From Limnohabitans sp. Rim8 (GTDB lineage Bacteria; Pseudomonadota; Gammaproteobacteria; Burkholderiales; Burkholderiaceae_C): DNA of 61,219 nucleotides. Below the pieces are notes generated by a model. The model was not told the origin of the DNA, did not search any database, and was given only the letters and a program-made list of their open reading frames with translations. Made by a program: the position numbers and the translations under genes. This document shows, one piece after another, positions 1 through 8,497 of this stretch (the first letter of the stretch is position 1; every line of letters starts with the position of its first letter). The stretch lies in the NCBI GenBank assembly GCA_945897795.1, contig CAMDFT010000009.1, forward strand, positions 1 through 61,219. Reading direction: 5' to 3'.

Positions 1-2
1 GG

Positions 3-1058
3 CTCACCCTCACCGGTGCCAACCTGCACAACCTGCGCCAGGTCGATGTGCAAGTGCCGCTCAGGCGCTTGGTGGCCGTGACCGGCGTCAGTGGTTCCGG
101 CAAATCCACTCTGGCCCGTGATGTGCTGCTCGCCAATGTGCAGGCGCTGGTCAGCCAACGTTCCACCTTTGCAGGCCGCACCGCGCAAGACGCTGGTCAG
201 CGCGTGGCTCTGACCGCTTGTAACGATGTGCAGGGTTTCGAAACCATCGACCGTGTGCTCGAAGTCGACCAGACCCCGATTGGCAAAACGCCGCGTTCTT
301 GCCCGGCCACCTACATCGGCTTTTGGGACACGGTGCGCAAGCTGTTTGCCGAAACCCTGGAGGCCAAAGCGCGGGGTTATGCCGCTGGGCGTTTCAGTTT
401 CAACACCGGCGAAGGCCGTTGCCCCGGCTGCGAAGGCCAGGGCATGCGCACCATCGAGATGAGCTTTTTGCCCGATGTGAAAGTGCCCTGCGAAACCTGC
501 CGAGGTGCGCGCTTCAACCCTGAAACCTTGGCCGTCACTTGGCGCGGCAAAAGCATTGGCGATGTGCTGAAGATGGAAGTGGACGAAGCGGTGGACTTTT
601 TTGCCAGCATGCCCAGCATCGCGCATCCGTTGCAGTTGCTCAAAGATGTGGGCTTGGGTTACCTGACCTTGGGCCAGCCATCCCCCACGCTCAGTGGCGG
701 TGAGGCCCAGCGCATCAAGCTGGTGACCGAGCTGACCAAGGTGCGCGACGAGGTGGGCAAACGCGGGAACAAAGCGCCGCACACCTTGTATGTGCTGGAC
801 GAGCCCACGGTGGGCCTGCACATGGCCGATGTGGACAAACTCATCAGCGTGCTGCACCGCTTGGTCAACGCGGGTCACAGCGTGATCGTGATCGAGCACG
901 ACCTCGACGTGATCGCCGAAGCCGACTGGGTCATTGACCTGGGCCCGGAAGGGGGCAACGCTGGGGGCCGCATTGTGGCGGCCATGACGCCCGAGGCTTT
1001 GGTGATCTTGGGCACTCACACCGGGGTGGCGCTGGGGCCGGTGCTGGCGAGGGTTTGA
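3..1058 (+). CDS. uvrA: UvrA-family excinuclease ATPase, C-terminal part (5' end outside window)
   Basis: This is the C-terminal ATP-binding half of an excinuclease ABC subunit A, the damage-sensing ATPase of nucleotide excision repair. The reading frame is open from the window edge. Visible motifs, in order, are a Walker A (GVSGSGKST), a CxxC zinc-finger pair (CPGC and CETC), the ABC signature [11 protein letters not shown] and a Walker B ([11 protein letters not shown]). After the signature there is a longer insert (about [14 protein letters not shown]) than in standard UvrA, and TVGLHMAD replaces the usual TTGLHFAD. This pattern fits the long UvrA2-like paralogues of proteobacteria better than housekeeping UvrA. 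That subclass call is from memory of the family. Its 3' end converges on a methyltransferase gene across a palindromic repeat. Confidence 0.9.
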   Translation, partial: LTLTGANLHNLRQVDVQVPLRRLVAVTGVSGSGKSTLARDVLLANVQALVSQRSTFAGRTAQDAGQRVALTACNDVQGFETIDRVLEVDQTPIGKTPRSCPATYIGFWDTVRKLFAETLEAKARGYAAGRFSFNTGEGRCPGCEGQGMRTIEMSFLPDVKVPCETCRGARFNPETLAVTWRGKSIGDVLKMEVDEAVDFFASMPSIAHPLQLLKDVGLGYLTLGQPSPTLSGGEAQRIKLVTELTKVRDEVGKRGNKAPHTLYVLDEPTVGLHMADVDKLISVLHRLVNAGHSVIVIEHDLDVIAEADWVIDLGPEGGNAGGRIVAAMTPEALVILGTHTGVALGPVLARV

Positions 1059-1081
1059 AGTCGGAGGCTCGGGCTGCAAAG

Positions 1082-1168
1082 ATGGACCCCGGGTCAAGCC
1101 CGGGGTGACAAGCTTTGGTTTTCGTCACCCCATTTCAAATGTCATCCTGGGCTTGATCCGGGATCCAT
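1082..1168. repeat. Paired palindromic intergenic repeat (two inverted copies)
   Basis: Two 28-nt copies lie in opposite orientation, at 1082-1109 and 1141-1168, and 24 of 28 positions match. The left copy is itself a hairpin: ACCCCGGG (1086-1093), a 5-nt loop and CCCGGGGT (1099-1106). The pair sits between two convergent genes and could fold into a long cruciform or serve as a bidirectional terminator. The right copy overlaps the 3' end of the methyltransferase gene and encodes its last eight residues (MDPGSSPG) plus the stop. Similar GGATCCCGGGTCAAGCCCGGG-type repeats are common in proteobacterial genomes; that is recall. Confidence 0.85.
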
Positions 1169-2347
1169 GACAGGCAGCGCTAACACACTGCCCAATCGCC
1201 AAAGCGATGTGACCTCTGCTGCCCGCGCCGCATGCAGCGGGTCGCTAGGGTCCTGTGCTTTGCCATGCACCGGTTTCACGTCCGTGCGGCCCAGCACCTG
1301 CAGACCCGCTTCAGCGATCCAGCTCAGCAGTTCTTCGCGTGTGCGTAAACCCAGGTGTTCGGCCAAGTCCGACAAGATCAGCCAGCCTTCGCCGCCTTCA
1401 ATCAGGTGCGCCTTCAGGCCACCCAGAAAGCCTTTGAGCATCTGACTGCCTTCGTCATAGACTGCCTGCTCCAGCAGCGTGGTCGGGCGTGCTGGCAGCC
1501 ACGGCGGGTTGCAAACCACCAGCGCGGCCTGGCCAGTTGGAAACAAATTGGTGTGCAAGAGCTGAACTTGGTTTTGCAGACCCAGGCGTTGTAAATTGTC
1601 CAGGGCGCAAGCCAAGGCACGTTCGGACAGGTCGGTGCCGATCACTTGGGTGGCACCACGGCGGGACATGACCGCAGACAAAACGCCGGTGCCCACGCCG
1701 ATGTCAAACGCCACCGGGTGTGTGGCCATGGCTTGCGGCCAAGGGGCGTTGGCCACCAACGCCACATACTCGCCCCGAACCGGAGAAAAAACGCCGTAAT
1801 GCGGGTAAATGCGCAAGGCCTCGCCCATGGCGGGCACCTCGACGCCGTTCTTGCGCCACTCGAATGCGCCGATCGCCCCTTGCAGGCTGCGCAGCGAGAC
1901 GACCGAGGCTTGACCGTTGGCGGGGCCAAAGGCTTGCAGGCAGGCCGCTTGGGCATCGGGTGCGCGGCGCAGATCTATGCCGTAGTCGCTGTTCAACTCA
2001 ATCAAAACTTGGCTCAAGATGCGGGTGCGTTGGGCTTGTGCTTGTCGATGGGTATGGAAGGCTGCGCCCGGCAGGGCGGGTGCTGGTGTGTCGGATTTTT
2101 TGACGCGCACCTTTTTGGGTTTGTCGATGCGCCGTGTCAGCGCTTGCAACATTTGCCGCGCATTTTGAAAATCGCTGCGCCAAAGCAATCCCGTGCCCGC
2201 GCAGGCCAGGCGGTACGCGGTGTCGGCGGTCATGGTGTCGTCGGCCAACACCACTTGCTTGGGCATGACTTGGTCGGAGCGCCAAATGGCGGAGCGGTTG
2301 GCGTCTTTTTCAGACCAGGTCAAAAGGGGAGGGGCGATCATGCGCAA
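1142..2347 (-). CDS. Class I SAM-dependent methyltransferase (NPPW type)
   Basis: A 401-residue protein with a C-terminal Rossmann-like methyltransferase domain. Motif I is FDIGVGTGVLSAV, the acidic end of strand 2 is GTDLSERAL, and the catalytic loop is CNPPW. N-PP-(Y/W/F) is the signature of enzymes that methylate planar amino groups, such as PrmC on release-factor glutamine or RsmC/RlmG on guanine N2. The N-terminal 170 residues are not a domain I recognise, so the substrate is unknown. The last eight residues come from an inserted palindromic repeat, so the native C terminus was probably different. It follows the HAD gene on the same strand after a 64-bp gap. Confidence 0.82.
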   Translation of the reverse strand: MRMIAPPLLTWSEKDANRSAIWRSDQVMPKQVVLADDTMTADTAYRLACAGTGLLWRSDFQNARQMLQALTRRIDKPKKVRVKKSDTPAPALPGAAFHTHRQAQAQRTRILSQVLIELNSDYGIDLRRAPDAQAACLQAFGPANGQASVVSLRSLQGAIGAFEWRKNGVEVPAMGEALRIYPHYGVFSPVRGEYVALVANAPWPQAMATHPVAFDIGVGTGVLSAVMSRRGATQVIGTDLSERALACALDNLQRLGLQNQVQLLHTNLFPTGQAALVVCNPPWLPARPTTLLEQAVYDEGSQMLKGFLGGLKAHLIEGGEGWLILSDLAEHLGLRTREELLSWIAEAGLQVLGRTDVKPVHGKAQDPSDPLHAARAAEVTSLWRLGSVLALPVMDPGSSPG

Positions 2348-2411
2348 GTCCAGTCGGTGGGGGTGAGCATCGCGCCAACAGCCGCGATGGGGGTGTTTGA
2401 AACCGGGGAGG

Positions 2412-3200
2412 TCAGTTCAGGTGCGTCAGCAAATGCCGGGTCAGTTCGGCAAAACCGGCGCCGCGTTCACTGGGGGTGATGTAACGGGGCCGATGGGTCA
2501 GTTGGTCTTCAAAGCGGCGGATATTGGCCACACCCACACTGCACGCAAAGTGCTCGAACATCACTTGGTCATTGGTGGAGTCTCCCACATAAACCCAGCG
2601 CGCGGTATCGGCATCCAGTGCACGCCCCCACAATTGGTGGACGATCCATTGGGCGCCCGACAGTTTATGGTGCTCCCCGAACCAGCCGTTGATGTGGATG
2701 CTGCTGACGGTGGCGTTCATGCCTTCGCTGCGCATGAGTTGCACCACCTGGGCGATGGCTTGCGGCGGCAAATGCGTGAACTCGCTGTGGTCGATTGCCA
2801 TGTCGGTTTCCCGTCCAGCGCTGTCCTGGGCCAAAGTGGCACCGGGCACTTCGCGCAAGATGCGCGCCGCCACCGCTTGCAAGCGCGTGCGATGGGCTGC
2901 CCGCACGGCGGCGCTTTGCTGGTAAATGGCTTGGGGCGCGCCGTTGGCTTGGGGTATCCAGGCCGCAGCCCCGTTTTCAGCGACCAATGCATCGACGGGC
3001 CAGTTTTGGGCAAAGTCCCGACTCCAGCCCATGGGCCGCCCCGTGATGGGAATGACCATCAGACCCGCTTGTTTCAGCGCGGTAAGGGCGTGCAAGGCAT
3101 CGGCCGTGATCGCGCCTTCGGTGGTTAAGGTGTCATCGATGTCGGTGAACACCCCCAGCCAGGGCCGAGGGGGGCGTGGCCAATGCTTCAGGTCCAGCAT
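2412..3200 (-). CDS. HAD-superfamily hydrolase (Cof/MPGP-like phosphatase)
   Basis: A 262-residue HAD phosphatase. Motif I is FTDIDDTLT (nucleophile Asp20, acid/base Asp22), motif II is PITGRP and motif III is VGDSTNDQVMF. The segment between motifs II and III is long, as in C2-capped Cof or mannosyl-3-phosphoglycerate phosphatases. The substrate cannot be read from sequence. I chose the ATG at 3200, 11 bp after the metF stop. A GTG further upstream would extend the protein by 40 low-complexity residues inside metF. It is the last gene of the ahcY-tlyA-metF run and probably shares its transcript. Confidence 0.85.
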   Translation of the reverse strand: MLDLKHWPRPPRPWLGVFTDIDDTLTTEGAITADALHALTALKQAGLMVIPITGRPMGWSRDFAQNWPVDALVAENGAAAWIPQANGAPQAIYQQSAAVRAAHRTRLQAVAARILREVPGATLAQDSAGRETDMAIDHSEFTHLPPQAIAQVVQLMRSEGMNATVSSIHINGWFGEHHKLSGAQWIVHQLWGRALDADTARWVYVGDSTNDQVMFEHFACSVGVANIRRFEDQLTHRPRYITPSERGAGFAELTRHLLTHLN

Positions 3201-3211
3201 GCCGCTGCGCG

Positions 3212-4057
3212 TCAGTGGGCCAGTGCCTTCAGGCGCTGGAGCACCGCCAGCGTGGCCGCACTCTGGTTCATGGTGTAGAAGTGGATGGCGGGCACGCCGC
3301 CGTTGATGAGTTGCTCGCACAAGTCAGACACCACGTCCAGGCCGAAGGCCTTGATCGAGTCGGTGTCGTCGCCATAGGCCTGCAAGCGCAAACGGATCCA
3401 GCGCGGGATCTCGGCCCCGCAGGCGTCAGAAAAGCGCAGCAATTGCGCTGAGCTGGTGATGGGCATGATGCCCGGCACCACGGGCACATCGACACCCAGT
3501 TTGTAGGCGTCGTCCACAAAGCGAAAATACGCATCGCTGTTGTAGAAGTATTGGGTGATCGCCGAGTTGGCCCCAGCTTTGACCTTGGTGGCAAAGGCCT
3601 GCAAGTCGGCCTCGGGGGACTTGGCCTGAGGATGAATTTCGGGGTAGGCGGCCACCTCAATGTGGAAGTCGTCGCCGGTCTCGGTGCGAATGAAGGCCAC
3701 CAGATCGCTGGCGTAATGGAACTCGCCACCCGCACCGTAGCCGCTGGGTAAGTCGCCCCGCAAGGCCACCAGGCGCTTAACGCCCATGGCCTTGAGCGTG
3801 GCCAACTCGGCGCGTACCGAAGCTTTGGTCGCGCCAATGCACGAGAAGTGCGAGGCCGCTGGCACGCCTTCGGCTTGGATGGCGCTCACGGTCGCAAAAG
3901 TGCCTTCTTGAGTAGAGCCCCCAGCGCCGTAGGTCACTGAGCAAAACTCAGGCTGCAGGCTGTACAGCTGTTCGCGCACGCTGCGCAGTTTGTCTGCGCC
4001 TTCGGGTGTTTTGGGCGGGAAAAACTCCAGGCTGATGGGCAGTTTCAAACCAGACAT
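3212..4057 (-). CDS. metF: 5,10-methylenetetrahydrofolate reductase
   Basis: MetF reduces 5,10-methylene-THF to 5-methyl-THF with FAD and NADH, supplying the methyl group for methionine synthesis. The 281-residue length is normal. Diagnostic stretches are LEFFPPKTPEG near the N terminus, FCSVTYGAGGST (folate/FAD site), VALRGDLP and ITQYFYNSDAYFRF. The ATG at 4057 is preceded by a purine-rich site. A 54-residue upstream extension is proline- and arginine-rich and overlaps tlyA, so I rejected it. The gene follows tlyA by 16 bp. With ahcY it forms a methyl-cycle operon, probably under the SAH riboswitch. Confidence 0.97.
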   Translation of the reverse strand: MSGLKLPISLEFFPPKTPEGADKLRSVREQLYSLQPEFCSVTYGAGGSTQEGTFATVSAIQAEGVPAASHFSCIGATKASVRAELATLKAMGVKRLVALRGDLPSGYGAGGEFHYASDLVAFIRTETGDDFHIEVAAYPEIHPQAKSPEADLQAFATKVKAGANSAITQYFYNSDAYFRFVDDAYKLGVDVPVVPGIMPITSSAQLLRFSDACGAEIPRWIRLRLQAYGDDTDSIKAFGLDVVSDLCEQLINGGVPAIHFYTMNQSAATLAVLQRLKALAH

Positions 4058-4073
4058 CGCTTCAACTTTCAAT

Positions 4074-4922
4074 TCAGTAGTCGTTGGCCTTGGCATACGC
4101 CAAGGCGGCCAGATCGGCCTCGTGGGCTTCGCGCGCTTTTTCGCGCGCGGGTGCCACTGCCGCTGGGTCAGGCCAGCAGGCCTGCACAAAAAATTCATGG
4201 TTGCCGTCGCCGCCTTCAATGGGGCTGTCCAGCCACGCGGTGACTTGCATGCCCAGCTCGGTCAAAGCCGTGCGCACGCGGTTTTCGATGAACGGAAAAT
4301 GGGTGTCGTCTTTGACGATGCCGCCCTTGCCCACCTGACCCGGCTGCAACTCGAACTGCGGTTTGACCAGCATCAGCAACTGTCCTGTGGGTTTGAGCAA
4401 ATGCACCACGCCCGGCAGAACCAGGGTGAGCGAGATGAATGACACATCGCCCACCATCAAGTCAAAGCCCTCCAGCGCATCCGGCACGCGCTCGTCGCCA
4501 GGCGCCAGCTCACGGGCGTTCACGCCCTCAATGCACACCACACGTTCGTCTTCGCGAATGCGCGGGTGCACCTGAGCATGGCCCACGTCAACGCCCACCA
4601 CCTCGGCCGCGCCGTGCTGCAGCAAGCAATCGGTGAAGCCGCCGGTGCTTTGCCCCACATCCAAGCAGCGCAAGCCATCCACCAGAACACCTGTTGCCTT
4701 CAAGGCCCCTTCGAGCTTGAGCCCGCCACGCGATACATAGCGCGACTCGGCGTCGTCCAGCAACTCCAGGGCAGCGCCATCGGGCACCTCGTCGCGGTTT
4801 TTAACGATGGCACGCCAACTTCCGTCGGGCAACTGCCACTTCACGCCCCCAGCAATCAGTCGTTGAGCTTGAGAACGGGAAGCGGCCAAGCCGCGCTCCA
4901 CGAGAAGTTGGTCAATGCGCAT
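4074..4922 (-). CDS. tlyA: TlyA-family rRNA 2'-O-methyltransferase / S4-domain protein
   Basis: A 282-residue protein with an N-terminal S4 RNA-binding domain (residues 1-60: MRIDQLLVERGLAASRSQA) and an FtsJ-like methyltransferase domain. Motif I is CLDVGQSTGGFTDCLLQHGA, followed by VGVDVGH, and later LVKPQFE with the conserved Lys. TlyA proteins methylate cytidine 2'-OH in 16S and 23S rRNA; many proteobacterial members were once called hemolysin A. The start at 4922 lies 10 bp after the ahcY stop; an alternative 19 codons upstream would overlap ahcY. The enzyme uses SAM and releases SAH, which fits co-expression with ahcY. Confidence 0.9.
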   Translation of the reverse strand: MRIDQLLVERGLAASRSQAQRLIAGGVKWQLPDGSWRAIVKNRDEVPDGAALELLDDAESRYVSRGGLKLEGALKATGVLVDGLRCLDVGQSTGGFTDCLLQHGAAEVVGVDVGHAQVHPRIREDERVVCIEGVNARELAPGDERVPDALEGFDLMVGDVSFISLTLVLPGVVHLLKPTGQLLMLVKPQFELQPGQVGKGGIVKDDTHFPFIENRVRTALTELGMQVTAWLDSPIEGGDGNHEFFVQACWPDPAAVAPAREKAREAHEADLAALAYAKANDY

Positions 4923-4932
4923 GCGTTGGGTT

Positions 4933-6366
4933 TCAATAACGGTAAGTGTCGGCTTTGTAAGGACCGTTTTTGGACACACCGATGTAAGCGGCTTGTTCTT
5001 CGCTGAGTTCGGACAGCATGGCGCCGACTTTCTTCAGGTGCAGGCGGGCCACTTTTTCATCGAGGTGCTTGGGCAGCACATAGACCTTGCCGTTTTCGTA
5101 CTGGTCTTGCTTGGTGAACAGCTCGATCTGGGCGATGGTCTGATTGGCGAACGAAGAAGACATCACAAAGCTCGGGTGGCCGGTGGCGCATCCCAAATTC
5201 ACCAAGCGGCCCTTGGCCAACAGGGTGATCTTCTTGCCATCAGGAAAGATGATGTGGTCGACTTGGGGCTTGATCTCGTCCCACTGGCATTTTTCCAGTG
5301 AAGCCACATCGATTTCGTTGTCAAAGTGACCGATGTTGCAAACGATGGCTTCGTCTTTCATGGCGGCCATGTGCTCGTAGCGGATCACGTTTTTGTTGCC
5401 GGTGGCCGACACGAAGATGTCGCACTTGTCGGCGGCGTATTCCATGGTCACGACCTTGAAACCTTCCATCGCGGCTTGCAGGGCGTTGATCGGGTCGATC
5501 TCGGTCACCCAGACTTGGGCGCTTAAGGCGCGCAAGGCTTGGGCCGAACCCTTGCCCACGTCGCCGTAACCGGCGACCACGGCCACTTTGCCGGCGATCA
5601 TCACATCGGTAGCGCGCTTGATCGAATCGACCAAAGATTCGCGGCAGCCGTACAGGTTGTCGAACTTGCTCTTGGTCACCGAATCGTTCACGTTGATGGC
5701 GCGGAACATCAGGCTGCCCTTGGCGGCCATCTCGTTCAGGCGCAGCACGCCGGTGGTGGTCTCTTCGGTCACGCCAATGATGTGCGCACCCTTGCGGCTG
5801 TACCAAGTGGGGTCAATGGCCAGCTTGGCTTTGATGGCGTTGAACAGGCAGGTCTCTTCTTCGCTGGTGGGGTTGGCGATCAAGGAAGCGTCGGTTTCGG
5901 CGCGCTTGCCCAAGTGCATCAGCAACGTGGCGTCGCCGCCGTCGTCCAAAATCATGTTGGGGCCTTCGCCTTCGGTGCCCGCAGCGCCGAAGTCGAAAAT
6001 GCGGTGGGTGTAGTCCCAGTAGTCGGCCAAGGTTTCGCCCTTGATCGCGAACACAGGCGTGCCCTTGGCGGCAATGGCGGCGGCGGCGTGGTCTTGGGTC
6101 GAGAAAATGTTGCAAGAGGCCCAACGTACGTCAGCGCCCAGGGCTTGCAAGGTCTCGATCAGCACAGCCGTTTGAATGGTCATGTGCAGCGAACCGGTGA
6201 TGCGTGCGCCCTTCAGCGGCTGGGCTTTGTTGAATTCTTCGCGGATGGCCATCAGGCCGGGCATTTCAGTCTCGGCGATTTTGATTTCTTTGCGGCCCCA
6301 ATCGGCCAGGCCGATGTCGGCGATCACGCAATCGGCGTTGAGGGTGGAAGGCATACGTGCATTCAT
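4933..6366 (-). CDS. ahcY: Adenosylhomocysteinase (SAH hydrolase)
   Basis: AhcY splits S-adenosylhomocysteine into adenosine and homocysteine, removing the product inhibitor of all SAM methyltransferases. The protein has 477 residues and the bacterial insert (about residues 160-195). NAD-binding is visible in [18 protein letters not shown], substrate-binding residues in SATGNKNVI and [10 protein letters not shown], and the typical C-terminal lid Lys-Ala-Asp-Thr-Tyr-Arg-Tyr. The ATG at 6366 has a GGAG site at about 9 nt. The gene heads a minus-strand operon with tlyA, metF and a HAD gene, behind an SAH riboswitch. Confidence 0.98.
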   Translation of the reverse strand: MNARMPSTLNADCVIADIGLADWGRKEIKIAETEMPGLMAIREEFNKAQPLKGARITGSLHMTIQTAVLIETLQALGADVRWASCNIFSTQDHAAAAIAAKGTPVFAIKGETLADYWDYTHRIFDFGAAGTEGEGPNMILDDGGDATLLMHLGKRAETDASLIANPTSEEETCLFNAIKAKLAIDPTWYSRKGAHIIGVTEETTTGVLRLNEMAAKGSLMFRAINVNDSVTKSKFDNLYGCRESLVDSIKRATDVMIAGKVAVVAGYGDVGKGSAQALRALSAQVWVTEIDPINALQAAMEGFKVVTMEYAADKCDIFVSATGNKNVIRYEHMAAMKDEAIVCNIGHFDNEIDVASLEKCQWDEIKPQVDHIIFPDGKKITLLAKGRLVNLGCATGHPSFVMSSSFANQTIAQIELFTKQDQYENGKVYVLPKHLDEKVARLHLKKVGAMLSELSEEQAAYIGVSKNGPYKADTYRY

Positions 6367-6449
6367 GAGAAAAGCTCCAAGTCATGTGAATGAACCACAC
6401 GCATGGAAAAGCACTGTTGGGGAAAAACAGGCTCACCGCACGTCGTGTG

Positions 6450-6542
6450 GATGAGCGTCGTTGCTGTTGAAGTGTTCCGAGCCTCACGCCCCGCTGCCGA
6501 CTTGGCTGGCAAGTCAGGGGGCGCTGCAACGCTCCTCGGAAG
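6450..6542 (-). promoter_or_regulatory. S-adenosylhomocysteine (SAH) riboswitch upstream of ahcY
   Basis: Reading the minus strand, the leader begins TTCCGAGGAGCGTTGCAGCG and returns with GTGAGGCTCGGAA, so TTCCGAG (6541-6535) pairs with CTCGGAA as P1. A GC-rich P2 follows (GCGCCCC with GGGGCG). Downstream, CAACGACGCTC can pair with GAGCGTTG to make the pseudoknot characteristic of the SAH riboswitch class. These elements and the position about 85 nt ahead of ahcY match the known family in beta- and gammaproteobacteria, where SAH binding turns expression on. A possible -10 (TAGAAT on the minus strand, 6553-6548) lies just upstream; I saw no good -35. Confidence 0.93.
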
Positions 6543-6603
6543 TGCGCATTCTAGCGCAGTTGGCCTGGCCCAGGTTGCCAACGGGGCATCGCGCAGGAGA
6601 AGG

Positions 6604-7305
6604 TCAAGCTGACAGGGCCAAAAGCGCCAGGGGGGCTGTTTCGGCGCGCAACACGCGTGGTCCCAACGACACCGGGGCAAAACCTGCGGCCAATGCGGTG
6701 CTTTCTTCGCTGGGGCTCAGGCCGCCTTCGGGGCCGCTCAGCACGGTCACCGGTCCTTGGCTGAGTTGGCGGGACACAGGCTGCGTGCCCTCAGACAAAG
6801 ACAAAACCCAGCGCTCGCCCGGCGCGGCCTTTTTCAGCCATTCGGTCAGCGTCACGGCCGGGTGGATGAGGGGCACGCGGTTGCGCCCGCACTGCTCGGC
6901 CGCGGCCACCGCCACGCCTTGCCAATGCGCCAGTTTTTTCTCGGCCCGCTCGCCTTTGAGCTTGAGCACGCTGCGCTCGGCCGCCAGCGGGGTGATGCTG
7001 GCCACACCCAGTTCGGTGGCTTTTTCCACCAGCCAGTCCATGCGCTCGTTGGCCGTGATGCCCGCCAACAGGTGCACCGCACGGTGGGCTTCGCGCTCGA
7101 CGGCGTGGTGTGCTCCCACGTCGACCTCGACATCGCTGCGGCCCATGCGGGTCACGGTGGCATCAAACTCGCCGCCTTCGCCGTTGAACAAGGTGATGGC
7201 ATCGCCCGGCTGCAGGCGCAGCACTTGCACATGGCGTGCAGCGCCCGGTGGCAGACTCAGGGCCAAGCCGGGGGCCAAGGGGGAGGGGCAATAAAAGCGG
7301 GGCAT
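6604..7305 (-). CDS. rsmE: 16S rRNA (uracil(1498)-N3)-methyltransferase
   Basis: RsmE methylates N3 of U1498 in 16S rRNA. The 233-residue protein has a PUA-like N-terminal RNA-binding part (residues 1-70, MPRFYCPSPL) and a SPOUT knotted methyltransferase domain, shown by ANERMDWLVEKATELGV, VLSGPEGGLSPSE and LGPRVLRAETAPL. The ATG at 7305 begins 2 bp after the amgK stop, so the two genes are almost certainly cotranscribed and translationally coupled. A 73-residue upstream extension overlaps amgK and was rejected. The operon pairs a cell-wall recycling kinase with an rRNA methylase, with no obvious functional link. Confidence 0.95.
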   Translation of the reverse strand: MPRFYCPSPLAPGLALSLPPGAARHVQVLRLQPGDAITLFNGEGGEFDATVTRMGRSDVEVDVGAHHAVEREAHRAVHLLAGITANERMDWLVEKATELGVASITPLAAERSVLKLKGERAEKKLAHWQGVAVAAAEQCGRNRVPLIHPAVTLTEWLKKAAPGERWVLSLSEGTQPVSRQLSQGPVTVLSGPEGGLSPSEESTALAAGFAPVSLGPRVLRAETAPLALLALSA

Positions 7306-7307
7306 GC

Positions 7308-8420
7308 TCACATGCGCCCGTAAGCAAAACCCACTTGTGGGGTGGTGCCCTCGATTTCGTCGATCAGTTTGAGCAGTGGGCCCAGTTCGCGGTAGCGGTC
7401 GCAGGTGGTGCGGATGTAATGCAGGAAACGCGGCGCATCGGCCAGGTATTTGGGCTTGCCGTCGCGCAGCGTCAGGCGGGCAAAGATGCCAGCCACTTTC
7501 AGGTGGCGCTGCAGTCCCATCCATTCGACGGCGCGGTAAAACGCGCCAAAGTCGCTGTGCCAGTCTTCAAAGTCCATCAGCCCGGCTTTGCGGGCCTTTT
7601 CCCAGTAGCGGATGGTGATGTCCAGCACAAAGTCCTCGTCCCAAGTCAGGAACGCGTCGCGCATCAGGCTGGCGATGTCGTAGCTGATGGGGCCATAGAC
7701 CGCGTCCTGGAAGTCGAGCACGCCCAGCTGGTCGTTCTCAAAAGGCATCATCAAATTGCGCGGCATGAAGTCGCGGTGTACATATACGCAGGGCGCGGCC
7801 AGGTTGCGCTGCACGATCAGGGCAAAGGCCTTGTCGAACACTTCGCGCTGCGCACCCTCTAATTGCACGCCCCGGTGGTGGGCCAAATACCAGTCCGGAA
7901 ACAGGCTCAGCTCTCGGTTGAGGAGCGCTGCGTCATACGGCGGCAGCACGCCGGGGCGCGAAGCCATTTGCCACTGCACCAGCGTGTCGACCGCCTGCAT
8001 GTACAGGCCGTGGTTGGCCTGGGGGCGCTCAGGGTCGATGGCCGACATCATGGTGGCGTCACCCAGATCACTCAGCAGCATGAAGCCGTGGGCCTGGTCC
8101 CAGTTCAGCACTTCGGGGGCCTGCAGACCGGCGTCTTGAATCAAGGCGGCGATGCGCACGAAGGGCTCGGAGTTTTCCTTGTCGGGCGGGGCGTCCATGA
8201 CGATGCGGCTGCCGCCTTGGTGCCTGTCCACCCGCAGGTAGCGGCGAAAGCTGGCGTCGGCCGAGGCCACGCGCAAACTGGCGGGCAAAAGGCCATGAGC
8301 GGTGGCCAAGCCGGACAACCAGCGGTCAAAAATCACTTGCCGGGCCGGATCGGTCCAGGTGACGGTGTCGGCTTGGCTTGGGTTGGGGGCTGAAGCGGGG
8401 GGCGGGGTGAGGTGGCTCAT
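7308..8420 (-). CDS. amgK: Anomeric MurNAc/GlcNAc kinase AmgK (APH-fold)
   Basis: A 370-residue aminoglycoside-phosphotransferase-fold kinase. It carries the SADASFRRY strand near residue 53, VMDAPPDKEN, the catalytic loop VHRDFMPRNLM (Asp and Asn) and the metal-binding LDFQDAVYGP. These segments and the C-terminal VQRHLKV-type stretch match AmgK of Pseudomonas, which phosphorylates the anomeric carbon of MurNAc/GlcNAc in the anabolic recycling bypass that leads to fosfomycin tolerance. Its usual partner murU lies 11 kb away (19619-20395). The start may be 8420 or the in-frame ATG at 8432. It diverges from lptD across about 70 bp, as in pseudomonads. Confidence 0.88.
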   Translation of the reverse strand: MSHLTPPPASAPNPSQADTVTWTDPARQVIFDRWLSGLATAHGLLPASLRVASADASFRRYLRVDRHQGGSRIVMDAPPDKENSEPFVRIAALIQDAGLQAPEVLNWDQAHGFMLLSDLGDATMMSAIDPERPQANHGLYMQAVDTLVQWQMASRPGVLPPYDAALLNRELSLFPDWYLAHHRGVQLEGAQREVFDKAFALIVQRNLAAPCVYVHRDFMPRNLMMPFENDQLGVLDFQDAVYGPISYDIASLMRDAFLTWDEDFVLDITIRYWEKARKAGLMDFEDWHSDFGAFYRAVEWMGLQRHLKVAGIFARLTLRDGKPKYLADAPRFLHYIRTTCDRYRELGPLLKLIDEIEGTTPQVGFAYGRM

Positions 8421-8497
8421 GGATAATCCCATTTTACAAAGCCCGCAACAAGCGCTTTGCCTGTACCTCTCGCGTATCCAAACTCTGCCCCATCTTC

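Noticed and set aside
2412..3320. GTG start at 3320 for the HAD gene
   Set aside because: It would add 40 Arg/His/Pro-rich residues overlapping metF; the ATG at 3200 gives a normal HAD N terminus.
5539..6393. 284-codon plus-strand frame opposite ahcY
   Set aside because: It is a shadow of adenosylhomocysteinase; Gly/His/Val-rich text without motifs.
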